DNA of 64,000 bases from Streptomyces neyagawaensis (GTDB lineage Bacteria > Actinomycetota > Actinomycetes > Streptomycetales > Streptomycetaceae). The position numbers were made by a program, and so were the translations under genes. Position 1 is the first letter of the stretch; each line of letters begins with the position of its first letter. The notes beneath the pieces are model-generated. The model saw only the letters and a program-made list of their open reading frames with translations. It did not search any database and was not told where the DNA came from. The DNA lies in the NCBI RefSeq assembly GCF_023516595.1, contig NZ_JAMGBG010000010.1:248001-312000 (forward strand), read 5' to 3'. This document shows, piece after piece, positions 16,878 through 25,352 of the stretch.

Positions 16878-17744
16878 TCAGGAGGCCGCGGACCGCACGA
16901 TGGCGCGGGCCGCGGCACGCCCCTCGGGAGCGGGGACGAGCGGGTAGACATGGACCGCCCCGTCGCACACGATGACGTTCACGGCCACCCCTTCCGCAGC
17001 AGCCCGTTCTTCCAGGCGCCGGACGTCCGGGTAGAACAAGTCGCGAGTGCCGATGTAGACGTCGATGGGCGCCAGGGGGGCAAGCGGGCCATTGACGGGA
17101 CTGAGCCGGGGTTGGGCGGGGTCGTCCCCGCCTGCCCAGCCACGTCCTGCCGCGAGCAGGCCGCTGGTGGTGAGAAAGGGATCTCGGGCTTCGACCTCGG
17201 GAATCGTGGGGTTGGTCAGCGTCAGATCCAGCCAGGGGGAGATCAGTACCACTCGGGCCGGCTGGGGCAGACCCGAGCCGACCAGGCTCTGCGCCACGCC
17301 CAGAGCCAAGCCCGCGCCGGCGGAGTCGCCCATGATCGTGACCTGGCCGGCGTCCAGGTCGCTGAGCAGTTCGCGGTAGACGGCAGTGACGAAGGGATAC
17401 GCGTCACGGTAGGTGTACTTCGGCGCCAGCCCGTAGTGCGCCACCTCGACCCGTACACCGGCATCCGCGAGCTGCGAGATCAACTGCCAGTGCTGGGGCG
17501 AGAGGTGTTTGATGTAGGCGCCGCCGTGCAGATAGACGACCGCTCGCTCCGCCCGGCGCCCGCGCGGACTGACGGTGTGGCATGCGAACCCGTCGATGCT
17601 GCGCGATCTCACGTCGTGCCGCTGTACCAGTTTGGCGGGCGGACGAGGTGGCTCCTTCGACGCAGCCACGGGGTCCGGGGCCGTCTTGCCCTTAAGGGCC
17701 AACCGCATGAACGCGGCGACTACGTGCATCTGGGGACTGCTCAT
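16878..17744 (-). CDS. Alpha/beta hydrolase, hormone-sensitive-lipase-like esterase
   Basis: A 288-residue esterase from ATG 17744, which follows AAGGAGA at 9 bp. HGGA (73-76) is the oxyanion motif of the HSL family, GDSAG carries the nucleophile Ser141, the acid is in YIGTRDLFYPDV and the His in DGAVHVYPLV. A longer frame starts at 17798 but has no better ribosome site. No signal peptide, so probably cytosolic. It may hydrolyse short-chain or steroid-like esters. It follows the truncated response regulator by 50 bp on the same strand. Confidence 0.88.
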   Translation of the reverse strand: MSSPQMHVVAAFMRLALKGKTAPDPVAASKEPPRPPAKLVQRHDVRSRSIDGFACHTVSPRGRRAERAVVYLHGGAYIKHLSPQHWQLISQLADAGVRVEVAHYGLAPKYTYRDAYPFVTAVYRELLSDLDAGQVTIMGDSAGAGLALGVAQSLVGSGLPQPARVVLISPWLDLTLTNPTIPEVEARDPFLTTSGLLAAGRGWAGGDDPAQPRLSPVNGPLAPLAPIDVYIGTRDLFYPDVRRLEERAAAEGVAVNVIVCDGAVHVYPLVPAPEGRAAARAIVRSAAS

Positions 17745-17794
17745 GTCCGGCTCTCCTTCTTGGCACCGCGATGCCGTCAGCTTCTCGGAGGTTG

Positions 17795-18202
17795 TCACAT
17801 GTGCAGGACCGGTCTGACCAGCCCTGCTCCGTAGGCGAAAGCCACCGCCTGGACGCGGGTCCGGGCAGCGATCTTGGCGAGGATGCGACTGACGTGTGAC
17901 TTGATCGTGGTTTCGGCCAGATGCAGGTCCTCGGCGATCTCTCCGTTGCTCCGACCCGATGCGACGCGGGCGAGAACGTCACGCTCGCGTCTGGTGAGGT
18001 GGTGGAGCCGGCCGCTGTCGTCGTGGTTCCGGTCCGGGACGGGACTGTGCAGGCGGTGAGCGAAGGTGTCGAGGAGTCTGCGGGTCAGACCCGGCGCGAT
18101 GACGGCGTCGCCGACGAGGGTCAGTCCAGGTTGTCGTTCGAGGATCATGCGCACGGCAAGGCGTTGCAGGGGCTCGTCGTCGACGATCAGCGGGGTGGTC
18201 AT
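17795..18202 (-). pseudogene. NarL/FixJ-type response regulator with most of the receiver domain deleted
   Basis: The 135-residue frame begins like a receiver domain (MTTPLIVDDEPLQRLAVRMI, then PGLTLVGDA) and jumps directly to the linker and LuxR-type HTH (VIAPGLTRRLLDTF ... LTRRERDVLARVASGRSNGEI, IKSHVSRILAKI). About 80 residues, including the phospho-acceptor aspartate and switch residues, are missing. The join falls at a GDA tripeptide, which normally also occurs just before VIAPG, so an in-frame deletion between the two GDA copies is the simplest explanation. The HTH is intact, so a constitutively acting DNA-binding protein cannot be excluded. No cognate histidine kinase is adjacent. Confidence 0.78.
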
Positions 18203-18273
18203 GGTGCTGGTTCTTTCGGGGAGGGGGATGGAGCGGCGGTACGGGTGTGTACGGCGCTCCCCGAGTACGCGCC

Positions 18274-19455
18274 CTACTCGTGGGCGATGTGTGCGCGGTG
18301 TTCGGCGAGTACGTCCAGTCCGAAGTCGGAGGTCAGGTCTCGCCACACCGAGTGGGCGTGGTTGGCGTACCGCTGGGTGTTGTCGTACTCGATGAGAACG
18401 CGAGGGTCCTGCACCCGGTAGTAGTGCGGTTCCCCGGCGTCCGTGCTGCCCGCCCAGCCGAAATGCACCGCGTCGAGGACGGTGTCAGAGGCGTAGTGGG
18501 TGTCGTAGGCGTCTGCGAGGAACTCGGGTGCCCGTCCGGTGTAGAGGGTGACGAGTCGGCGCAACAGGTGCCGCTGCTCGTTGTTCAGGTCGCGACCGCC
18601 GATGCCTCCGGGGGGAATCGTGATGGCCACGCGGGCGTGATCGTTCTCGGTGTATCCGCTGCCCGCTTCCGCCCGGCGGTCGATGTCGTTGACAAGCCGG
18701 TCCAGCTCAGGGTCGGCGAACCGGCCGCGCCACAGGTCCTGCATGTGCATCATCGTGTCGCCGTGTTCGACGCGTGGGCGGTTGCCGGAGACGATGTCCG
18801 AGACCGCTGACGGGTGGAGCAGGGCGCTGTGGAGTTGGCCCGGGTCCAGACTGCGGACCAGTTGGCGGGCCGTCTCCTCAGGGCCTTGCAAGGGCCGCAG
18901 GGTGCCTCCGATCAGCTCGGTCGTGGCCGGGTCGGCACCGATGAAGCAGGGGGTCGTGGAGACGAGCCGGCCGGCGACGACGAGGTTGTTCAGGGAGATG
19001 TGGTGGCCACCGAACCGCCATGCCCAGACTCGGTCGCCGGGGCGGCCGAAGATCCTCAGCCAGTACAGGCCGGGGTCCCGTCCGCGCTGCCGGCCCCAGT
19101 GGACCCGCCACCCTTCCAGCTGGTCCAGGACGTTCTCCAGTCCCATCACGGTGGTGACCGTGGCGTAGCCCGGGACGGACAGTCCGGTGGCCACCAGTCG
19201 CATGGCCAGGCTCTGTTGGCGGGCGTTCTGGTCCCGGACGGCGAGCCCGCCGTGTTCGGTGGGGGTGTAGAACCAGCGCAGCCGCTCGGCCTCCGCATCC
19301 GGGTGGAGCGGGGAGTCGTAGGCGGCGAGCGGGAGTTGGTCCTCGCTCAGGCTGTCCAGCCAGGCGGTGGCAGTGTCGGCCATGGCGGCCGCCGCCTTCT
19401 CCCGCCCGGCTGCCAGGGCGGCGGCGGGCACGGTGCCCTCTCGGTCACCGGTCAC
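18274..19455 (-). CDS. DUF3500 domain protein
   Basis: A 393-residue protein with conserved-looking motifs LRWFYTPTEHGGLAVRD, GLYWLRIFGRPGDRVWAWRF, GGHHISLNNLVV and SGYTENDHARVAI. These match the DUF3500 family as remembered. No signal peptide or membrane helix is visible. GTG 19455 overlaps the stop of the upstream alcohol dehydrogenase by 11 bp, so the two are co-transcribed. The function of the family is not established; the histidine-rich motifs suggest metal binding. The neighbouring oxidoreductases suggest a role in small-molecule catabolism. Confidence 0.75.
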   Translation of the reverse strand: MTGDREGTVPAAALAAGREKAAAAMADTATAWLDSLSEDQLPLAAYDSPLHPDAEAERLRWFYTPTEHGGLAVRDQNARQQSLAMRLVATGLSVPGYATVTTVMGLENVLDQLEGWRVHWGRQRGRDPGLYWLRIFGRPGDRVWAWRFGGHHISLNNLVVAGRLVSTTPCFIGADPATTELIGGTLRPLQGPEETARQLVRSLDPGQLHSALLHPSAVSDIVSGNRPRVEHGDTMMHMQDLWRGRFADPELDRLVNDIDRRAEAGSGYTENDHARVAITIPPGGIGGRDLNNEQRHLLRRLVTLYTGRAPEFLADAYDTHYASDTVLDAVHFGWAGSTDAGEPHYYRVQDPRVLIEYDNTQRYANHAHSVWRDLTSDFGLDVLAEHRAHIAHE

Positions 19456-20548
19456 CGGTGGACTCCGGGTCCTCGGAGATGTCGAGCATGACCTTGATGG
19501 CGTTGCCCCGGCGCTCGGCGTAGGTGTCGAACGCCTCGGCGACGTCCGGCAGCCCGAAATGGTGGGTGACCAGTTCCGCGGTGCGCAGCCGACCCCGGGC
19601 GGCCAGGCCCACGGAGCGGGCCAGCGAACCGGTGCCCTCGCCGCGGACCGTCCGGATCGAGATGCCGTTCATCACGGCGTGGTTGAGGTCGGCCCGTACG
19701 GGCTCTTCGAAGAAGCCGACGAGGACGACCTTCCCGGACCGCTTGGCCATGTGCAGCGCGTCGTCCACCGCGCTCGGGGCGCCGGAGCACTCCAGGACGA
19801 TGTCGGCGCCGATCCCGTCGGTCGCCTCCCGAACCGCCGCTACGGCGTCCTCCTCCCGGGAGTTGACGACCAGGTCCGCGCCGAAGGACTTGCCGATGGC
19901 GAGCCTGGCTTCCCGCGTGCCGGCCAGGGCCACGGTCCTGGCCCCGAGTTCACGTGCGACCTGTACCGCGAGCAAACCTATCGGTCCTGGGCCGATCACA
20001 GCGACCGTGGATCCGACGAGCAGGGCGTCGAGCACGTCGAAGGCGTGCATCACGGTGCCCACGGTGGTGAGGACGACCGCGGCGTCGAAGTCCACGGTGT
20101 CCGGCAACCGGTGGAGGGTCGCCACGTGGTTGAGCGCGTACTCCGCGAAGCCCCCGTTGACGGTCATCCCCTGCACGCGGTGCCCGGTGTGCCGCAGGCC
20201 GTAGTTGAGGCAGTCCGTGTAGGCCCCGGCCAGGCAGTTGGCGCAGCGCATGCAACCGCGGTGGGCTTCCGTCACCACCCGATCGCCGACCCGGAGCTCG
20301 TCCACGGCGCTGCCCACCGCGGCGACGACGCCGGCGTACTCGTGGCCGGGTACGAACTCGCCCGCGGCCGGGCCGCCGTCCTTGAAGAAGTGCCGGCTGC
20401 GGATCTTCAGGTCCGTTCCGCACAGGGACGCCCTGCGGACGTGTACCAGAACGTCTTCCGGTCCCACCCGCGGCACGGGCAGCGTCGTGACGGCGAGGGT
20501 GCCGGGCTCGCACAGCACAGCGGCCTGCATGGTTTCCGGCAAGGACAT
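19445..20548 (-). CDS. Zinc-dependent medium-chain alcohol dehydrogenase
   Basis: A 367-residue MDR protein. Catalytic zinc ligands are Cys43 (SLCGTD) and the GHE motif (His69, Glu70). The structural zinc cysteines are 99, 102, 105 and 113 (CMRCANCLAGAYTDC). The NAD(P) fold has VIGPGPIGLLAVQ. GGAGG precedes the ATG. It is the first gene of a minus-strand unit with DUF3500 (and perhaps the esterase), divergent from an SDR/DapA-like/LysR unit. Sugar-acid or polyol oxidation is possible, but the substrate is not evident. Confidence 0.9.
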   Translation of the reverse strand: MSLPETMQAAVLCEPGTLAVTTLPVPRVGPEDVLVHVRRASLCGTDLKIRSRHFFKDGGPAAGEFVPGHEYAGVVAAVGSAVDELRVGDRVVTEAHRGCMRCANCLAGAYTDCLNYGLRHTGHRVQGMTVNGGFAEYALNHVATLHRLPDTVDFDAAVVLTTVGTVMHAFDVLDALLVGSTVAVIGPGPIGLLAVQVARELGARTVALAGTREARLAIGKSFGADLVVNSREEDAVAAVREATDGIGADIVLECSGAPSAVDDALHMAKRSGKVVLVGFFEEPVRADLNHAVMNGISIRTVRGEGTGSLARSVGLAARGRLRTAELVTHHFGLPDVAEAFDTYAERRGNAIKVMLDISEDPESTGDR

Positions 20549-20645
20549 AGGGGCCTCCGATTACGGCCATGAACATGCGTCGGGAATCGACGGGCCGAAA
20601 CGGCCCTGTTCCCCACCTCATCCTGCACGCCGGAAACGCCTATTC

Positions 20646-20676
20646 CCTATGCGCGGCACATAGGCATCCCTTATGC
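20646..20676. promoter_or_regulatory. Inverted repeats between divergent dehydrogenase units (candidate LysR site)
   Basis: CCTATG (20646-20651) pairs with CATAGG (20659-20664) across 7 bp. It is followed directly by GCAT (20664-20667) and ATGC (20673-20676) across 5 bp. The repeats lie in the 250-bp gap between the alcohol dehydrogenase and the SDR, a natural place for the LysR regulator encoded at 22606 to bind. Assignment is inference. Confidence 0.5.
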
Positions 20677-20798
20677 ATGTCGCGAGAGATTCCTATTGGA
20701 TACCCACCACAGCCTCGTGGCAGTGTCATGTGGAAACGACGGACGTAGCCGTCGGCCGTACGGTCGGGGAACGGGGCCACCGCCCAAGGAGCGAAGCT

Positions 20799-21584
20799 GT
20801 GGATCTGGGAATTTCGGGCAAGACCGCGCTCGTACTGGGCGGAGGTGGGGGTCTCGGCGGCGCGATCGCCCAGACACTCGCCGCGGAAGGGGCCGCTGTC
20901 GCCGTCGCGGACATCAACCCACAGGCCGCCGAGCGCACCGCCGAGGCGGTGGCCGACGCGGGCGGGAAAGCCGTGCCCCTGGAATGGGACCTCGCGGACC
21001 TGGGCGCGATCGACCAGCACCTCGCGGCAGCCGAAGGGGCGCTCGGTCCCGTGGACATCCTCGTCAACAACACGGGAGGGCCGCCGCCCTCGCCGGTTGC
21101 GGGGCAGGACCCTGAACTCTGGCTGAAACACTTCCAGTCCATGGTGCTGTCCGTCATCGCGATCACGGACAGGGTCGTGCCGCTGATGCGGAGCCGCGGC
21201 TGGGGCAGGGTCATCACCAGCGCCAGCTCGGGGGTGATCGCCCCCATCCCCAACCTGGGGCTGTCCAACGCCTTGCGGGGCAGCCTGCTCGGCTGGTCCA
21301 AGACGCTGGCCCGGGAAGTCGCGGCCGAGGGCGTCACCTGCAACGTGGTCGTTCCGGGACGGATCGGCACCCAGCGGACCAAGTTCCTCGACCAGGCCAA
21401 GGCCGATCGGGAGGGCAGGGCCGTCGCGGAGACGTCCGCCGAGAGCGTCGCGTCGATCCCTGTGGGCCGCTACGGCGAACCGCGGGAATACGCAGCCGCC
21501 GTCACCTTCCTCGCAAGCGCCCAGGCCTCTTACATCACAGGCTCGGTCATTCGCGTCGACGGCGGACTCATCGCCAGCCTCTGA
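20799..21584 (+). CDS. SDR-family protein with non-canonical active site
   Basis: A 261-residue short-chain dehydrogenase-like protein from GTG 20799, preceded by AAGGAG at 7 bp. The cofactor loop GGGGGLGGAIA, the DVD-equivalent WDLADL, NNTG and the catalytic serine region SASSGV are present. The usual YxxxK is replaced by LGLSNALRGSLLGWSKTLA, with no tyrosine or lysine at the expected positions. The C-terminus (ASYITGSVIRVDGGL) is normal. The frame extends further upstream but without similarity. It heads a unit with the DapA-like lyase 32 bp downstream. This SDR subgroup recurs in actinomycetes (from memory); whether it is an active reductase is uncertain. Confidence 0.85.
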   Translation: MDLGISGKTALVLGGGGGLGGAIAQTLAAEGAAVAVADINPQAAERTAEAVADAGGKAVPLEWDLADLGAIDQHLAAAEGALGPVDILVNNTGGPPPSPVAGQDPELWLKHFQSMVLSVIAITDRVVPLMRSRGWGRVITSASSGVIAPIPNLGLSNALRGSLLGWSKTLAREVAAEGVTCNVVVPGRIGTQRTKFLDQAKADREGRAVAETSAESVASIPVGRYGEPREYAAAVTFLASAQASYITGSVIRVDGGLIASL

Positions 21585-21616
21585 AAAAGACATCGGATTT
21601 CTGAGGAGGCAGAACA

Positions 21617-22552
21617 ATGGCACCCCTGGACCGCAACACCCATGGCGTTTTCGCCATCGCGCCAACGCCCTTCAGCGAGGAAGGCACAATCGATTTCGAC
21701 TCACTCAGCCGACTCGTCGACTTCTACGGTGACGTCGGCGTCACCGGACTGACCCTCCTGGGCCAGATGGGCGAAGCACCCAAGCTGTCCCACGAGGAAA
21801 GCGTGCGCATCGTCCAGCAAGTCATCAAGCGCACCGATCTGCCGATCATCGTGGGCGTCTCCGCACCCGGCTACGCCGCCATGCGGGCTCTCGCGGTCGA
21901 CGTCATGTCAGCCGGCGCCGGCGGCGTCATGATCGCCCCGCCGAACACGCTGCGGACTGACGACCAGATCGTGAGCTACTACGAGGGAGCGGCGGGCGCC
22001 ATCGGCGCGGACGTGCCGTTCGTGATCCAGGACTATCCGCTGTCGTTCTCCGTCGTCATGTCCCCTGCCGTCATCGCCCGCATCGCGAACGCCGCGCCCG
22101 GGTGCGTGATGCTCAAGCACGAGGACTGGCCGGGCTTGGAGAAGATCAGCGCACTCCGGCAACTCGAAGCCGATGGAGCGATGCCCCGCCTGTCGATCCT
22201 GTGCGGAAACGGCGGCCTCTTCCTGGACTTCGAGACCGAACGCGGAGCCGACGGAGCGATGACGGGCTACTGCGTTCCCGAGCTCCTCGTCGACGTGGTG
22301 CGCCACACCACGGCCGGCGACCGTGACGCCGCCCATGACGTCTTCGACGCCCACCTGCCCCTGCTGCGCTACGAACAGCAGCCGGGCATCGGCCTGGCCG
22401 TGCGCAAGTACGTCATGAAGCGCCGCGGAATCCTGGCCTCCGACACCCAGCGCAAGCCCGGGTCCGTACTCTCGGCGCGTGCCCGCACCGAGGTCGACTA
22501 CCTGCTGTCCAGGCTCACCCGCAAGGACAGCAGGGTCGCACTCTTGGCATGA
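21617..22552 (+). CDS. Dihydrodipicolinate synthase (DapA/NAL) family lyase or dehydratase
   Basis: A 311-residue TIM-barrel protein. It shows the GQMGEAPKLSHEES segment, the Schiff-base Lys167 in VMLKHEDWPG and a tyrosine at 140 (QDYPLSF) in the position of the YNxP tyrosine. The substrate-binding GxxGE region is altered to GQMGEAP, so true lysine biosynthesis is unlikely. Paired with an SDR, an alcohol dehydrogenase and a LysR regulator, it probably acts in catabolism of a keto-deoxy sugar acid or similar 2-oxo acid. GAGGAGG precedes the ATG. Confidence 0.87.
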   Translation: MAPLDRNTHGVFAIAPTPFSEEGTIDFDSLSRLVDFYGDVGVTGLTLLGQMGEAPKLSHEESVRIVQQVIKRTDLPIIVGVSAPGYAAMRALAVDVMSAGAGGVMIAPPNTLRTDDQIVSYYEGAAGAIGADVPFVIQDYPLSFSVVMSPAVIARIANAAPGCVMLKHEDWPGLEKISALRQLEADGAMPRLSILCGNGGLFLDFETERGADGAMTGYCVPELLVDVVRHTTAGDRDAAHDVFDAHLPLLRYEQQPGIGLAVRKYVMKRRGILASDTQRKPGSVLSARARTEVDYLLSRLTRKDSRVALLA

Positions 22553-22605
22553 CGCACAGGCGACACGCCTCAGCACAGCGGTACGGCACCACGTAACTTG
22601 ATCAC

Positions 22606-23511
22606 ATGCAGCTACGTCAGCTGGAGTACTTCCTCGCGGTCTGGGAGGCGGGCTCCTTCAGCGGAGCGGCTGCGCGGCTCTATGTCACCCAGCCTTCGCT
22701 CTCCCAGCAGATCGGGGCCCTGGAGAAGGAGCTGGGCGCGGTCCTGCTGGAGCGCGGTCGGCAAGGGGTGACGCTGACTCCCGCGGGCCGTGCCTTTCTG
22801 CCCCGTGCGCAGGACGTCGTCCGTGCGGTTCAGGACGCGCAGGACTCGGTGCGCGAGGTGGTGGAGGGCCGTCAGGGCGACGTCCACGTCCTGACCGTAC
22901 GGTCCGTCGCCTCGGGGATCCTGCCGCCGTCCGCGGCGCGCTGGCACTCGACGTACCCCTCCACCGTGCTGAGACTGCACGACTACTCCCACCGCCGGGA
23001 CCTCGAAGAGGCCATGCGCAGCGGCCAGGGCGACATCGCGGTCGGTCCACGGCCCGACCCGTGGGAGGGGCCCGTCATCTCCCTGGGATACGAGGAGATG
23101 GTGGTGACCGGCTCGGCCGAATACCCGGCGGGGACAGCGGCTGATCCGGCCGAACTGGCCGCAGCCGACTGGGTGCTCTACGAGCGGGAACAGGGCATGA
23201 GCGAAGTGGTGGACCGCCTGACAGGGCACCTCGGGTTCACGCCGCGCGCCGTCGCCCGCACGGGCCAGGTCTCCGCGGCGCTTCTGTTCGCGGTCGAGGG
23301 AATCGGCGTGACGGTGACACCGGAGAACGCGGTGCCGCTGCGCTGGTCGAGGCACGCCCGGCGGATCGGGCCCGGCTGTTTCCGGGAGCTGGTGGTGTTC
23401 AGCAGAAAGCCCCCCTCCCAACTGGCCGAACGGTACCGGGACATGCTCACCCGTTTGGAGCTGCCGCTCACTGCTGAACGGGATCTGCCCGAAGAGGCAC
23501 TCCGCTTCTAG
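22606..23511 (+). CDS. LysR-family transcriptional regulator
   Basis: A 301-residue LTTR with a typical N-terminal winged HTH (MQLRQLEYFLAVWEAGSFSG, LYVTQPSLSQQIGALEKELG) and a substrate-binding domain from about residue 90. It lies 53 bp after the DapA-like gene on the same strand and has no clear Shine-Dalgarno. It probably controls the SDR/DapA-like unit and the divergent dehydrogenase unit through the inverted repeats at 20646-20676. Confidence 0.92.
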   Translation: MQLRQLEYFLAVWEAGSFSGAAARLYVTQPSLSQQIGALEKELGAVLLERGRQGVTLTPAGRAFLPRAQDVVRAVQDAQDSVREVVEGRQGDVHVLTVRSVASGILPPSAARWHSTYPSTVLRLHDYSHRRDLEEAMRSGQGDIAVGPRPDPWEGPVISLGYEEMVVTGSAEYPAGTAADPAELAAADWVLYEREQGMSEVVDRLTGHLGFTPRAVARTGQVSAALLFAVEGIGVTVTPENAVPLRWSRHARRIGPGCFRELVVFSRKPPSQLAERYRDMLTRLELPLTAERDLPEEALRF

Positions 23512-23559
23512 CGGCAGGATGCCGTCCGGTGCGGGCCGCACCGATGAGCGCCATGTGGT

Positions 23560-23712
23560 CCTCGACACGAGCAGTCACAGCCGCCTGCATCCGCCACAGC
23601 CTGGACGGTGCCCTGGGCGAACCCGTGCCGGGCGATCAGCGATCACGGAGGCAGCGGCGTCGGTCAACGCACCGTCCACCTCCTCGCCGCTCACCTTCGC
23701 ATTTGACTTCAC
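23560..23712 (-). pseudogene. Remnant of a TetR-family regulator N-terminus
   Basis: From GTG 23712 the minus strand reads VKSNAKVSGEEVDGALTDAA then ASVIA. After a frameshift it reads ARHGFAQGTVQAVADAGG, matching the first 43 residues of the intact TetR at 26482-27069 (MKSTVRPTSEEIDRALIDVA ... ARHGFAQGPVQAIADGAG). The frameshift is a 7-bp tandem duplication of GCGATCA at 23632-23645; removing one copy restores VIARHGF. Similarity ends just before the recognition helix (YSKAAVLKRF in the intact protein). It lay divergent to the DUF3533 gene and was presumably its local repressor. Confidence 0.78.
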
Positions 23713-23719
23713 GATGAGA

Positions 23720-23758
23720 GGTGACCATTCTGGTTACACCATAACCGAAATGGTCACC
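23720..23758. promoter_or_regulatory. 39-bp palindrome upstream of the DUF3533 membrane gene
   Basis: The outer arms GGTGACCATT (23720-23729) and AATGGTCACC (23749-23758) and the inner arms GGTTA (23732-23736) and TAACC (23742-23746) share one centre at 23739. Thirty of 38 flanking positions pair. It sits between the remnant TetR start and the DUF3533 start, as expected of a TetR operator. Confidence 0.75.
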
Positions 23759-23776
23759 CCGAAGGATGTGCGCACC

Positions 23777-25087
23777 ATGACGAACGACGACGAGCCCGCA
23801 GGAAGCAGGCTGGGGCCGCGGTTGTGGCTGCCCCCGGCAGTCATCGTCACCGTGGTCATGGCTGCCCTGGCAGCGTTGTATCTGGGGTCGACGGTCAACT
23901 CCTCCCAAGAGCTCAACGACTTTCCCGTAGCGGTCGTCAACGCCGACACCGGAGCCACCACCCCATCGGGGCAGCGCATCGACGTCGGCGAGCAGATCTC
24001 CGACAGCCTGCGCAAGGGGGTCGACGACGACAATTTCGATCTACGCTTCGTCAGCCTTGCCGCAGCGAAGGAGGACATGGGCAAGGGGAAGCTCTACGGC
24101 GCGATCGTTCTGCCCTCGGACCTGAGCAGGAAGCTGGTGGCTCTCACGGAGAGCGCGGCGACCGGTGGGGCCGCACAGCAGCCCGCGGTCACCGTGTACA
24201 CCAATCCCCTCGCGAACACTTCCAGCGCGTCCGTCGTCAATTCCTTCGCTTCTCAGGCGCTGGCCGAGGCGAACCAAACGGTGGGCAAGCAGCTGCTTGC
24301 CACCGCGACGCAGGCCGGGGACAAGGCGGCATCCGGCAGCCAGTCCGTCACAGGAACGGCACGCATCGTTCTGTCCGAACCGATGCTGGTGCACGTCACG
24401 CCGTTCAAGGAGGTTCCCGACGGGACCGGCGGCGGCCTCTCGGCCTTCTACTACGCCCTCCTGCTGGCGCTGGCCGGGTTCACGGGCTCCCTGATCGCCA
24501 CCAATCTCGTCGACTCCCAGCTCGGTTTCACTCCGTCGGAGATCGGGCCGCTCTACCGCATGGAAAGCCCCTCTGGTCGCAGCCGCCTGGCCACCCTTGT
24601 TCTGAAGTGGGGAATCATGGCGGGTATCGCGGTGCTCGTCAGCAGTGTCTATCTGGGGATCGCGGACTGGACCGGCATGCCGCTGGACCATCCAGGGGAG
24701 CTGTGGCTGTTCAGCGTGCTGAGTATCTCGGCCGTCGCAGTGGTCGCCCAGGCGGTTCTCGCCCTGCTGGGCGGTCTGGGCATGGTGGTCAACCTCTTCC
24801 TCTTCGTCGTGCTGTCGATCCCCAGCTCCGGGGGTACGACACCGCTGGAAGCCATGCCCCCCTTCTTCCGCTTCCTCAGCTCGTTCGAGCCCATGCACCA
24901 GATCTATCTGGGTACGCGCTCGATTCTGTACTTCGGAGCCACCTGGGACTCGGGGCTGGCGCGTGCCGTGTCGGCCTCCGTGATCGCGCTTGTCCTCGGC
25001 CTCCTCGTCGGGGCCCTCGGTACTCGTGCCTACGACCTCAAGGGGCTGACCAGGAAGCACAGCGCCCCTGCCGCCGCCGGGCAGTGA
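23777..25087 (+). CDS. DUF3533/YhgE-like membrane protein (ABC-2-type permease)
   Basis: A 436-residue protein from ATG 23777; an upstream in-frame ATG at 23732 falls inside the palindrome and is less likely. One N-terminal membrane helix (PPAVIVTVVMAALAALYLGS) is followed by a large extracytoplasmic domain (about 45-230; FPVAVVNADTGA, the YhgE/Pip-type motif). A five- to six-helix ABC-2-like permease region (about 235-420) follows. Members are often next to TetR regulators and are linked to export or stress, but no ATPase gene is present here. Its own TetR gene appears destroyed, so control may now be lost or taken over by the paralogue at 26482-27069. Confidence 0.85.
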   Translation: MTNDDEPAGSRLGPRLWLPPAVIVTVVMAALAALYLGSTVNSSQELNDFPVAVVNADTGATTPSGQRIDVGEQISDSLRKGVDDDNFDLRFVSLAAAKEDMGKGKLYGAIVLPSDLSRKLVALTESAATGGAAQQPAVTVYTNPLANTSSASVVNSFASQALAEANQTVGKQLLATATQAGDKAASGSQSVTGTARIVLSEPMLVHVTPFKEVPDGTGGGLSAFYYALLLALAGFTGSLIATNLVDSQLGFTPSEIGPLYRMESPSGRSRLATLVLKWGIMAGIAVLVSSVYLGIADWTGMPLDHPGELWLFSVLSISAVAVVAQAVLALLGGLGMVVNLFLFVVLSIPSSGGTTPLEAMPPFFRFLSSFEPMHQIYLGTRSILYFGATWDSGLARAVSASVIALVLGLLVGALGTRAYDLKGLTRKHSAPAAAGQ

Positions 25088-25352
25088 CGGACAGACTCCG
25101 CTGGGGAGGTTCCACAGCATCCCCGTAGGCTCACCACGAGCGGTTGCTCAACTCGTCTGCCGCGGGCACTGCAGCGTTGGGTGCCCGGGGCGGACGGCTT
25201 TCCTCGCGCGGGCACCGGTGGGCCGGTTCGGCCGGCGCATTCACCCTTGGCCGGGGCCGGCGGGTCGATCACGAGTCCCTGACAGCCTCGCTCCATGCCG
25301 CCCGGGATGACACCGTGGGCGGGCGGCCTCACATCCGCATCGTCCTGGCTGG

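Noticed and set aside
21617..22552. Lysine-biosynthetic DapA
   Set aside because: The substrate loop and the YNxP motif deviate, and the neighbours are catabolic (SDR, alcohol dehydrogenase, LysR).
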